DNA of 64,000 bases from Strobilurus pachycystidiatus (taxonomy: Eukaryota; Basidiomycota; Agaricomycetes; Agaricales; Physalacriaceae). Under the pieces are notes generated by a model. It did not search any database and had not been told where the DNA came from. It was given only the letters and a program-made list of their open reading frames with translations. The stretch is taken from the NCBI GenBank assembly GCA_019915135.1, contig JAHLMK010000008.1, positions 62,001-126,000 of the forward strand. Direction: 5' to 3'. Each line of letters begins with the position of its first letter. Position 1 is the first letter of the stretch. Of the stretch, positions 1 to 12,174 are shown in pieces. The position numbers and the translations under genes are program-made.

Positions 1-203
1 CTAGATTGGGTACTGGTCAGAAAACGTCATGTTGAAGTAAGAAAAGACGCACATTGAAGACACAGACGATGAGCAAAGCTTTGTTGAAAAAAGTCCCAAA
101 TAGGAAGGTGGTGGTAAGAGGTCAAGATGTAAATTACTCTGGTCCATCAAAAGGGAGTTGCCATATTAGTCTACATCATGTGACCAGTACACAGCCATCC
201 AAA

Positions 204-296
204 TTTCTGGCGGAATTTTGGCCTGCACAGCCACGGCCAGGATTTCTGGCAGAATTTTGGCCTGCACAGCCACCTCAGGTTCTGCTAGAATTTTTT
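204..296. repeat. Short 39-bp tandem repeat, about 2.4 copies
   Basis: The phrase beginning TTCTGG and containing GAATTTTGGCCTGCACAGCCAC starts at 204 and again at 243. A decayed third start lies at 280 (TTCTGCTAGAATTTT). The period is 39 then 37 bp. An open frame crosses it but shows no domain, so I treat it as a local non-coding duplication in the flank of the large array. Confidence 0.7.
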
Positions 297-455
297 TTAG
301 CTGCGCATATGTACTATGTGATGAGTGCTATAAAAACATTGTTCTTGGTTGTCTGAGACACAATTAAGTGGGAAAACCATGCATTAACATGTAATTTGTA
401 CAAAGAGTAAGTTGTTGTCGTATACGAGTACAAGCTTGGTACTGTATCATACGGC

Positions 456-1006
456 ATGGGGGCCGGGCCAAAACTCATTTAGCACATTCATATAGCTAGT
501 ACAAGCATATCATACATACATTTCGAGTCCCGAGGAGGTGCCCTGCATTGGCACCAGCTGCCGGTATTAGTGCGCAAGCAAAGATGTCAACGGTGGCGGC
601 CGACCGGATATTGTAATGACCTCAAACCTGTTTTCCCACTCTTCTATATGTATTTAGGACTGGCCCCAGAAGAGTTTGGGTTCCGACAATGTGTGGGGAC
701 AAAGCTGGTCTATGTCGTCGTGGTGCCACAGCAGCCGAGGGCCTTGCGGTCCGGGGGCCGGGCTTAAACTTCTTGGGCACATTTATATAGCTAATACAGG
801 CATATTATACATACATTCCGAGTCCCGAGGAGGTGCGCTGCACTGGCACCAGCTGCCAGTATTAGTGCGCAAGCAAAGATGTCAACGGTGGCGGCCGCAC
901 GGATATTGTATGACCACGAAACCTTTTTCCCCACCCTCCCCCAACCCTAAAGGACTGGCCCCAGCAAGGATTAGGCCTATCCGATGTGTGGGGGCGGAGC
1001 TGGATC
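456..1006. repeat. Diverged direct repeat pair of about 255 bp, offset 295 bp
   Basis: Copy A (about 456-711) and copy B (about 751-1006) run in the same order and share long blocks: the GGGGCCGGGC start, a tatatagctaRtacaRgcatat block, CGAGTCCCGAGGAGGTG (524 and 819), the GCAAGCAAAGATGTCAACGG block, and a GGACTGGCCCCAG block. Differences are spread throughout, so this duplication is much older than the satellite array next to it. No terminal inverted repeats or coding capacity were seen. It may be part of a dispersed repeat family. Confidence 0.75.
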
Positions 1007-1182
1007 CGGCTGTCCCGGTACCGGAACCAAAGAAGCAGCTGTAACTCGGGAACGAGCGAGAGTGCCGCCTAGCTGTTTCGGGACAGTGATCCTGACCCTA
1101 AAAGGGTGCGGCCCCCGGAACGTTCCTGGAAATCGGGAGTGCAAAGCGTAATGTGCTGCAGATTACGCCCGCTTATAGGTAT

Positions 1183-4100
1183 AGGCGAGCTCATCCTAAG
1201 TGCGACACCTCCTTCAAATAGTCAACACACCTCACCCTCGCCACAGCTCTCTTCACACCACTGAAAGACTCCCCTCACCCTCTCCTAGCCCGTTCAAACC
1301 GAGCGTGACCCCCCTAGCCCTCCGTATGTACGTACGTACACACATCATACGTACGCTTGACTCAAAGTGAAAGCAAGCCACACGTATGCAAAACACATCT
1401 CACCCTCGCCACGGCACAGATAGAACGTCTTTACACTACTTAGACACTCTCATCCTCGCCACAGCACAAGACGGAACACCTTTACACGACCGAGACACTG
1501 CCCTCAACCGTGCGCGACTTTCTCAAGAAGACAGCGTGAGTGCACGGACCCCTAACCCTCCGTAGATGGCTCAAACGCGCATCTGAGTCAATGTGAGTTG
1601 AGACTATGCGTCGAGAATTACCGTCCGATAGACGTCGATGACCTGTAGACGGATACTCAACGTCGTCGTGCTTGCGTTGACCGCATTGCACACACAACTG
1701 TCACACTTGACGCTGAGAGCGTGCAATCCGAGTTCTGTCAATCGCTCTTTTGTTGCCATTCTCGTGTCTCTCAAGTCAAGTTGCCAGTCTCGCCCGTACA
1801 TTCTCACTTGCACACACAGCGTCTGTTGCTACCGTCACTGACCCGACACAGTCAAACCACAAGTCCAGCGCCGCCGACGCCACTTCCCGACCCAAGCATG
1901 CTACGCCAAAGTTGTTCAGAGTCTGCAGGCAATTGAAGACACACTGCGTGTGCCACGTCTTTTATGTGCATGAAAACAGTATGTTTTCCCCATTCAGTCT
2001 TGCCTTGGTCGAACGAGCGCCGTCACTCAGTACAGTATTCAACGCCGCACCATGTTCGGCAACTAGCCTGAGGCGAGCTCATCCTAAGTGCGACACCTCC
2101 TTCAAATAGTCAACACACCTCACCCTCGCCACAGCTCTCTTCACACCACTGAAAGACTCCCCTCACCCTCTCCTAGCCCGTTCAAACCGAGCGTGACCCC
2201 CCTAGCCCTCCGTATGTACGTACGTACACACATCATACGTACGCTTGACTCAAAGTGAAAGCAAGCCACACGTATGCAAAACACATCTCACCCTCGCCAC
2301 GGCACAGATAGAACGTCTTTACACTACTTAGACACTCTCATCCTCGCCACAGCACAAGACGGAACACCTTTACACGACCGAGACACTGCCCTCAACCGTG
2401 CGCGACTTTCTCAAGAAGACAGCGTGAGTGCACGGACCCCTAACCCTCCGTAGATGGCTCAAACGCGCATCTGAGTCAATGTGAGTTGAGACTATGCGTC
2501 GAGAATTACCGTCCGATAGACGTCGATGACCTGTAGACGGATACTCAACGTCGTCGTGCTTGCGTTGACCGCATTGCACACACAACTGTCACACTTGACG
2601 CTGAGAGCGTGCAATCTGAGTTCTGTCAATCGCTCTTTTGTTGCCATTCTCGTGTCTCTCAAGTCAAGTTGCCAGTCTCGCCCGTACATTCTCACTTGCA
2701 CACACAGCGTCTGTTGCTACCGTCACTGACCCGACACAGTCAAACCACAAGTCCAGCGCCGCCGACGCCACTTCCCGACCCAAGCATGCTACGCCAAAGT
2801 TGTTCAGAGTCTGCAGGCAATTGAAGACACACTGCGTGTGCCACGTCTTTTATGTGCATGAAAACAGTATGTTTTCCCCATTCAGTCTTGCCTTGGTCGA
2901 ACGAGCGCCGTCACTCAGTACAGTATTCAACGCCGCACCATGTTCGGCAACTAGCCTGAGGCGAGCTCATCCTAAGTGCGACACCTCCTTCAAATAGTCA
3001 ACACACCTCACCCTCGCCACAGCTCTCTTCACACCACTGAAAGACTCCCCTCACCCTCTCCTAGCCCGTTCAAACCGAGCGTGACCCTCCTAGCCCTCCG
3101 TATGTACGTACGTACACACATCATACGTACGCTTGACTCAAAGTGAAAGCAAGCCACACGTATGCAAAACACATCTCACCCTCGCCACGGCACAGATAGA
3201 ACGTCTTTACACTACTTAGACACTCTCATCCTCGCCACAGCACAAGACGGAACACCTTTACACGACCGAGACACTGCCCTCAACCGTGCGCGACTTTCTC
3301 AAGAAGACAGCGTGAGTGCACGGACCCCTAACCCTCCGTAGATGGCTCAAACGCGCATCTGAGTCAATGTGAGTTGAGACTATGCGTCGAGAATTACCGT
3401 CCGATAGACGTCGATGACCTGTAGACGGATACTCAACGTCGTCGTGCTTGCGTTGACCGCATTGCACACACAACTGTCACACTTGACGCTGAGAGCGTGC
3501 AATCTGAGTTCTGTCAATCGCTCTTTTGTTGCCATTCTCGTGTCTCTCAAGTCAAGTTGCCAGTCTCGCCCGTACATTCTCACTTGCACACACAGCGTCT
3601 GTTGCTACCGTCACTGACCCAACACAGTCAAACCACAAGTCCAGCGCCGCCGACGCCACTTCCCGACCCAAGCATGCTACGCCAAAGTTGTTCAGAGTCT
3701 GCAGGCAATTGAAGACACACTGCGTGTGCCACGTCTTTTATGTGCATGAAAACAGTATGTTTTCCCCATTCAGTCTTGCCTTGGTCGAACGAGCGCCGTC
3801 ACTCAGTACAGTATTCAACGCCGCACCATGTTCGGCAACTAGCCTGAGGCGAGCTCATCCTAAGTGCGACACCTCCTTCAAATAGTCAACACACCTCACC
3901 CTCGCCACAGCTCTCTTCACACCACTGAAAGACTCCCCTCACCCTCTCCTAGCCCGTTCAAACCGAGCGTGACCCCCCTAGCCCTCCGTATGTACGTACG
4001 TACACACATCATACGTACGCTTGACTCAAAGTGAAAGCAAGCCACACGTATGCAAAACACATCTCACCCTCGCCACGGCACAGATAGAACGTCTTTACAC

Positions 4101-7100
4101 TACTTAGACACTCTCATCCTCGCCACAGCACAAGACGGAACACCTTTACACGACCGAGACACTGCCCTCAACCGTGCGCGACTTTCTCAAGAAGACAGCG
4201 TGAGTGCACGGACCCCTAACCCTCCGTAGATGGCTCAAACGCGCATCTGAGTCAATGTGAGTTGAGACTATGCGTCAAGAATTACCGTCCGATAGACGTC
4301 GATGACCTGTAGACGGATACTCAACGTCGTCGTGCTTGCGTTGACCGCATTGCACACACAACTGTCACACTTGACGCTGAGAGCGTGCAATCTGAGTTCT
4401 GTCAATCGCTCTTTTGTTGCCATTCTCGTGTCTCTCAAGTCAAGTTGCCAGTCTCGCCCGTACATTCTCACTTGCACACACAGCGTCTGTTGCTACCGTC
4501 ACTGACCCGACACAGTCAAACCACAAGTCCAGCGCCGCCGACGCCACTTCCCGACCCAAGCATGCTACGCCAAAGTTGTTCAGAGTCTGCAGGCAATTGA
4601 AGACACACTGCGTGTGCCACGTCTTTTATGTGCATGAAAACAGTATGTTTTCCCCATTCAGTCTTGCCTTGGTCGAACGAGCGCCGTCACTCAGTACAGT
4701 ATTCAACGCCGCACCATGTTCGGCAACTAGCCTGAGGCGAGCTCATCCTAAGTGCGACACCTCCTTCAAATAGTCAACACACCTCACCCTCGCCACAGCT
4801 CTCTTCACACCACTGAAAGACTCCCCTCACCCTCTCCTAGCCCGTTCAAACCGAGCGTGACCCTCCTAGCCCTCCGTATGTACGTACGTACACACATCAT
4901 ACGTACGCTTGACTCAAAGTGAAAGCAAGCCACACGTATGCAAAACACATCTCACCCTCGCCACGGCACAGATAGAACGTCTTTACACTACTTAGACACT
5001 CTCATCCTCGCCACAGCACAAGACGGAACACCTTTACACGACCGAGACACTGCCCTCAACCGTGCGCGACTTTCTCAAGAAGACAGCGTGAGTGCACGGA
5101 CCCCTAACCCTCCGTAGATGGCTCAAACGCGCATCTGAGTCAATGTGAGTTGAGACTATGCGTCGAGAATTACCGTCCGATAGACGTCGATGACCTGTAG
5201 ACGGATACTCAACGTCGTCGTGCTTGCGTTGACCGCATTGCACACACAACTGTCACACTTGACGCTGAGAGCGTGCAATCTGAGTTCTGTCAATCGCTCT
5301 TTTGTTGCCATTCTCGTGTCTCTCAAGTCAAGTTGCCAGTCTCGCCCGTACATTCTCACTTGCACACACAGCGTCTGTTGCTACCGTCACTGACCCAACA
5401 CAGTCAAACCACAAGTCCAGCGCCGCCGACGCCACTTCCCGACCCAAGCATGCTACGCCAAAGTTGTTCAGAGTCTGCAGGCAATTGAAGACACACTGCG
5501 TGTGCCACGTCTTTTATGTGCATGAAAACAGTATGTTTTCCCCATTCAGTCTTGCCTTGGTCGAACGAGCGCCGTCACTCAGTACAGTATTCAACGCCGC
5601 ACCATGTTCGGCAACTAGCCTGAGGCGAGCTCATCCTAAGTGCGACACCTCCTTCAAATAGTCAACACACCTCACCCTCGCCACAGCTCTCTTCACACCA
5701 CTGAAAGACTCCCCTCACCCTCTCCTAGCCCGTTCAAACCGAGCGTGACCCCCCTAGCCCTCCGTATGTACGTACGTACACACATCATACGTACGCTTGA
5801 CTCAAAGTGAAAGCAAGCCACACGTATGCAAAACACATCTCACCCTCGCCACGGCACAGATAGAACGTCTTTACACTACTTAGACACTCTCATCCTCGCC
5901 ACAGCACAAGACGGAACACCTTTACACGACCGAGACACTGCCCTCAACCGTGCGCGACTTTCTCAAGAAGACAGCGTGAGTGCACGGACCCCTAACCCTC
6001 CGTAGATGGCTCAAACGCGCATCTGAGTCAATGTGAGTTGAGACTATGCGTCGAGAATTACCGTCCGATAGACGTCGATGACCTGTAGACGGATACTCAA
6101 CGTCGTCGTGCTTGCGTTGACCGCATTGCACACACAACTGTCACACTTGACGCTGAGAGCGTGCAATCTGAGTTCTGTCAATCGCTCTTTTGTTGCCATT
6201 CTCGTGTCTCTCAAGTCAAGTTGCCAGTCTCGCCCGTACATTCTCACTTGCACACACAGCGTCTGTTGCTACCGTCACTGACCCGACACAGTCAAACCAC
6301 AAGTCCAGCGCCGCCGACGCCACTTCCCGACCCAAGCATGCTACGCCAAAGTTGTTCAGAGTCTGCAGGCAATTGAAGACACACTGCGTGTGCCACGTCT
6401 TTTATGTGCATGAAAACAGTATGTTTTCCCCATTCAGTCTTGCCTTGGTCGAACGAGCGCCGTCACTCAGTACAGTATTCAACGCCGCACCATGTTCGGC
6501 AACTAGCCTGAGGCGAGCTCATCCTAAGTGCGACACCTCCTTCAAATAGTCAACACACCTCACCCTCGCCACAGCTCTCTTCACACCACTGAAAGACTCC
6601 CCTCACCCTCTCCTAGCCCGTTCAAACCGAGCGTGACCCCCCTAGCCCTCCGTATGTACGTACGTACACACATCATACGTACGCTTGACTCAAAGTGAAA
6701 GCAAGCCACACGTATGCAAAACACATCTCACCCTCGCCACGGCACAGATAGAACGTCTTTACACTACTTAGACACTCTCATCCTCGCCACAGCACAAGAC
6801 GGAACACCTTTACACGACCGAGACACTGCCCTCAACCGTGCGCGACTTTCTCAAGAAGACAGCGTGAGTGCACGGACCCCTAACCCTCCGTAGATGGCTC
6901 AAACGCGCATCTGAGTCAATGTGAGTTGAGACTATGCGTCGAGAATTACCGTCCGATAGACGTCGATGACCTGTAGACGGATACTCAACGTCGTCGTGCT
7001 TGCGTTGACCGCATTGCACACACAACTGTCACACTTGACGCTGAGAGCGTGCAATCCGAGTTCTGTCAATCGCTCTTTTGTTGCCATTCTCGTGTCTCTC

Positions 7101-10100
7101 AAGTCAAGTTGCCAGTCTCGCCCGTACATTCTCACTTGCACACACAGCGTCTGTTGCTACCGTCACTGACCCGACACAGTCAAACCACAAGTCCAGCGCC
7201 GCCGACGCCACTTCCCGACCCAAGCATGCTACGCCAAAGTTGTTCAGAGTCTGCAGGCAATTGAAGACACACTGCGTGTGCCACGTCTTTTATGTGCATG
7301 AAAACAGTATGTTTTCCCCATTCAGTCTTGCCTTGGTCGAACGAGCGCCGTCACTCAGTACAGTATTCAACGCCGCACCATGTTCGGCAACTAGCCTGAG
7401 GCGAGCTCATCCTAAGTGCGACACCTCCTTCAAATAGTCAACACACCTCACCCTCGCCACAGCTCTCTTCACACCACTGAAAGACTCCCCTCACCCTCTC
7501 CTAGCCCGTTCAAACCGAGCGTGACCCCCCTAGCCCTCCGTATGTACGTACGTACACACATCATACGTACGCTTGACTCAAAGTGAAAGCAAGCCACACG
7601 TATGCAAAACACATCTCACCCTCGCCACGGCACAGATAGAACGTCTTTACACTACTTAGACACTCTCATCCTCGCCACAGCACAAGACGGAACACCTTTA
7701 CACGACCGAGACACTGCCCTCAACCGTGCGCGACTTTCTCAAGAAGACAGCGTGAGTGCACGGACCCCTAACCCTCCGTAGATGGCTCAAACGCGCATCT
7801 GAGTCAATGTGAGTTGAGACTATGCGTCGAGAATTACCGTCCGATAGACGTCGATGACCTGTAGACGGATACTCAACGTCGTCGTGCTTGCGTTGACCGC
7901 ATTGCACACACAACTGTCACACTTGACGCTGAGAGCGTGCAATCCGAGTTCTGTCAATCGCTCTTTTGTTGCCATTCTCGTGTCTCTCAAGTCAAGTTGC
8001 CAGTCTCGCCCGTACATTCTCACTTGCACACACAGCGTCTGTTGCTACCGTCACTGACCCGACACAGTCAAACCACAAGTCCAGCGCCGCCGACGCCACT
8101 TCCCGACCCAAGCATGCTACGCCAAAGTTGTTCAGAGTCTGCAGGCAATTGAAGACACACTGCGTGTGCCACGTCTTTTATGTGCATGAAAACAGTATGT
8201 TTTCCCCATTCAGTCTTGCCTTGGTCGAACGAGCGCCGTCACTCAGTACAGTATTCAACGCCGCACCATGTTCGGCAACTAGCCTGAGGCGAGCTCATCC
8301 TAAGTGCGACACCTCCTTCAAATAGTCAACACACCTCACCCTCGCCACAGCTCTCTTCACACCACTGAAAGACTCCCCTCACCCTCTCCTAGCCCGTTCA
8401 AACCGAGCGTGACCCCCCTAGCCCTCCGTATGTACGTACGTACACACATCATACGTACGCTTGACTCAAAGTGAAAGCAAGCCACACGTATGCAAAACAC
8501 ATCTCACCCTCGCCACGGCACAGATAGAACGTCTTTACACTACTTAGACACTCTCATCCTCGCCACAGCACAAGACGGAACACCTTTACACGACCGAGAC
8601 ACTGCCCTCAACCGTGCGCGACTTTCTCAAGAAGACAGCGTGAGTGCACGGACCCCTAACCCTCCGTAGATGGCTCAAACGCGCATCTGAGTCAATGTGA
8701 GTTGAGACTATGCGTCGAGAATTACCGTCCGATAGACGTCGATGACCTGTAGACGGATACTCAACGTCGTCGTGCTTGCGTTGACCGCATTGCACACACA
8801 ACTGTCACACTTGACGCTGAGAGCGTGCAATCCGAGTTCTGTCAATCGCTCTTTTGTTGCCATTCTCGTGTCTCTCAAGTCAAGTTGCCAGTCTCGCCCG
8901 TACATTCTCACTTGCACACACAGCGTCTGTTGCTACCGTCACTGACCCGACACAGTCAAACCACAAGTCCAGCGCCGCCGACGCCACTTCCCGACCCAAG
9001 CATGCTACGCCAAAGTTGTTCAGAGTCTGCAGGCAATTGAAGACACACTGCGTGTGCCACGTCTTTTATGTGCATGAAAACAGTATGTTTTCCCCATTCA
9101 GTCTTGCCTTGGTCGAACGAGCGCCGTCACTCAGTACAGTATTCAACGCCGCACCATGTTCGGCAACTAGCCTGAGGCGAGCTCATCCTAAGTGCGACAC
9201 CTCCTTCAAATAGTCAACACACCTCACCCTCGCCACAGCTCTCTTCACACCACTGAAAGACTCCCCTCACCCTCTCCTAGCCCGTTCAAACCGAGCGTGA
9301 CCCCCCTAGCCCTCCGTATGTACGTACGTACACACATCATACGTACGCTTGACTCAAAGTGAAAGCAAGCCACACGTATGCAAAACACATCTCACCCTCG
9401 CCACGGCACAGATAGAACGTCTTTACACTACTTAGACACTCTCATCCTCGCCACAGCACAAGACGGAACACCTTTACACGACCGAGACACTGCCCTCAAC
9501 CGTGCGCGACTTTCTCAAGAAGACAGCGTGAGTGCACGGACCCCTAACCCTCCGTAGATGGCTCAAACGCGCATCTGAGTCAATGTGAGTTGAGACTATG
9601 CGTCGAGAATTACCGTCCGATAGACGTCGATGACCTGTAGACGGATACTCAACGTCGTCGTGCTTGCGTTGACCGCATTGCACACACAACTGTCACACTT
9701 GACGCTGAGAGCGTGCAATCCGAGTTCTGTCAATCGCTCTTTTGTTGCCATTCTCGTGTCTCTCAAGTCAAGTTGCCAGTCTCGCCCGTACATTCTCACT
9801 TGCACACACAGCGTCTGTTGCTACCGTCACTGACCCGACACAGTCAAACCACAAGTCCAGCGCCGCCGACGCCACTTCCCGACCCAAGCATGCTACGCCA
9901 AAGTTGTTCAGAGTCTGCAGGCAATTGAAGACACACTGCGTGTGCCACGTCTTTTATGTGCATGAAAACAGTATGTTTTCCCCATTCAGTCTTGCCTTGG
10001 TCAAACGAGCGCCGTCACTCAGTACAGTATTCAACGCCGCACCATGTTCGGCAACTAGCCTGAGGCGAGCTCATCCTAAGTGCGACACCTCCTTCAAATA

Positions 10101-12174
10101 GTCAACACACCTCACCCTCGCCACAGCTCTCTTCACACCACTGAAAGACTCCCCTCACCCTCTCCTAGCCCGTTCAAACCGAGCGTGACCCCCCTAGCCC
10201 TCCGTATGTACGTACGTACACACATCATACGTACGCTTGACTCAAAGTGAAAGCAAGCCACACGTATGCAAAACACATCTCACCCTCGCCACGGCACAGA
10301 TAGAACGTCTTTACACTACTTAGACACTCTCATCCTCGCCACAGCACAAGACGGAACACCTTTACACGACCGAGACACTGCCCTCAACCGTGCGCGACTT
10401 TCTCAAGAAGACAGCGTGAGTGCACGGACCCCTAACCCTCCGTAGATGGCTCAAACGCGCATCTGAGTCAATGTGAGTTGAGACTATGCGTCGAGAATTA
10501 CCGTCCGATAGACGTCGATGACCTGTAGACGGATACTCAACGTCGTCGTGCTTGCGTTGACCGCATTGCACACACAACTGTCACACTTGACGCTGAGAGC
10601 GTGCAATCCGAGTTCTGTCAATCGCTCTTTTGTTGCCATTCTCGTGTCTCTCAAGTCAAGTTGCCAGTCTCGCTAGACATGAGCACGAATGTCGGATATT
10701 TTCGGATATTTCAATTATATTTGTATCCGACATCCGAAGATATTCGGATGTCGGATGTCGGATACCTCTCGGATGTCGGATGCCTCTCGGATGTCGGATG
10801 TCCACTTTCTGAGCAGACATCCGAGACATGATAGTGTGGGCTGTAGTATATGAGTGTTCTGTGTTAGCTATGTGACTCTAATTGACATTTACACACAGTG
10901 TAATATCATAACTTCATAGTAGGTATGGTTTCAGGCTGCTCTTGATGCAATATTATGCCAATACTCATGGATATTCAGATATATTCGAATATATTCGGAT
11001 GAATATTCACAAATATTCGGATATTGGACAATTATCTCGGATGCAATGTCGGATATCCATCCGAATACGAATATCTGGGTTTGAGGTGCACATATTCGTG
11101 GTTCGGATGTCGGATACATCCGAATAGACACTCGTGATCATGTCTAAGTCTCGCCCGTACATTCTCACTTGCACACACAGCGTCTGTTGCTACCGTCACT
11201 GACCCGACACAGTCAAACCACAAGTCCAGCGCCGCCGACGCCACTTCCCGACCCAAGCATGCTACGCCAAAGTTGTTCAGAGTCTGCAGGCAATTGAAGA
11301 CACACTGCGTGTGCCACGTCTTTTATGTGCATGAAAACAGTATGTTTTCCCCATTCAGTCTTGCCTTGGTCGAACGAGCGCCGTCACTCAGTACAGTATT
11401 CAACGCCGCACCATGTTCGGCAACTAGCCTGAGGCGAGCTCATCCTAAGTGCGACACCTCCTTCAAATAGTCAACACACCTCACCCTCGCCACAGCTCTC
11501 TTCACACCACTGAAAGACTCCCCTCACCCTCTCCTAGCCCGTTCAAACCGAGCGTGACCCCCCTAGCCCTCCGTATGTACGTACGTACACACATCATACG
11601 TACGCTTGACTCAAAGTGAAAGCAAGCCACACGTATGCAAAACACATCTCACCCTCGCCACGGCACAGATAGAACGTCTTTACACTACTTAGACACTCTC
11701 ATCCTCGCCACAGCACAAGACGGAACACCTTTACACGACCGAGACACTGCCCTCAACCGTGCGCGACTTTCTCAAGAAGACAGCGTGAGTGCACGGACCC
11801 CTAACCCTCCGTAGATGGCTCAAACGCGCATCTGAGTCAATGTGAGTTGAGACTATGCGTCGAGAATTACCGTCCGATAGACGTCGATGACCTGTAGACG
11901 GATACTCAACGTCGTCGTGCTTGCGTTGACCGCATTGCACACACAACTGTCACACTTGACGCTGAGAGCGTGCAATCCGAGTTCTGTCAATCGCTCTTTT
12001 GTTGCCATTCTCGTGTCTCTCAAGTCAAGTTGCCAGTCTCGCCCGTACATTCTCACTTGCACACACAGCGTCTGTTGCTACCGTCACTGACCCGACACAG
12101 TCAAACCACAAGTCCAGCGCCGCCGACGCCACTTCCCGACCCAAGCATGCTACGCCAAAGTTGTTCAGAGTCTG
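1183..12174. repeat. Satellite array: 888-bp unit, 11 units plus a 743-bp partial unit
   Basis: The unit starts with AGGCGAGCTCATCC. Starts fall at 1183, 2071, 2959, 3847, 4735, 5623, 6511, 7399, 8287, 9175 and 10063, exactly 888 bp apart. Unit 11 is interrupted by a transposon, so unit 12 starts at 11432 and breaks off at 12174. I see only five variable sites: C/T at unit position 539 (T in units 2-6), C/T at 130 and G/A at 663 (both changed only in units 3 and 5), G/A at 431 (unit 4), and G/A at 829 (unit 10). Each unit has degenerate internal subrepeats built on a CTCACCCTCGCCACRGC phrase, a GTACGTACGTAC palindrome, and one CCCTAACCCT block (1550-1559 in unit 1) resembling the CCCTAA telomere strand. 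Open frames recur in every unit on both strands, but they conflict with one another, several lack ATG, and none resembles a protein. Most likely this is non-coding satellite DNA kept uniform by recent expansion or unequal exchange. Confidence 0.97.
10674..11146. mobile_element. Non-autonomous DNA transposon (MITE), 473 bp, hAT- or KDZ-like
   Basis: The insert lies in satellite unit 11. The uninterrupted unit gives the empty site, so the ends are exact. The flanking AGTCTCGC (10666-10673 and 11147-11154) is an 8-bp target-site duplication. The termini are imperfect inverted repeats: TAGACATGAGCACGA at the left and the complement of TAGACATGATCACGA at the right, one mismatch in 15. The interior is AT-rich and full of TCGGAT/ATCCGA words, direct in the left half (TCTCGGATGTCGGATGCC repeated about 10765-10800) and in both orientations in the right half. 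No transposase frame is present. An 8-bp duplication fits hAT elements; the fungal KDZ (Kyakuja-Dileera-Zisupton) group also makes 8-bp duplications and cannot be excluded. The insertion is younger than the array around it. Confidence 0.9.

Noticed and set aside
1482..12062. Recurring open frames of 60-119 codons inside every satellite unit, on both strands
   Set aside because: They repeat only because the DNA repeats, overlap in conflicting frames, several begin with TTG rather than ATG, one is lost by a single change in unit 4, and none shows protein-like motifs.
1183..12174. Idea that the array is rDNA spacer or a CRISPR-like array
   Set aside because: No rRNA sequence flanks it, the unit has no short repeat-spacer design, and the rest of the window is clearly eukaryotic.
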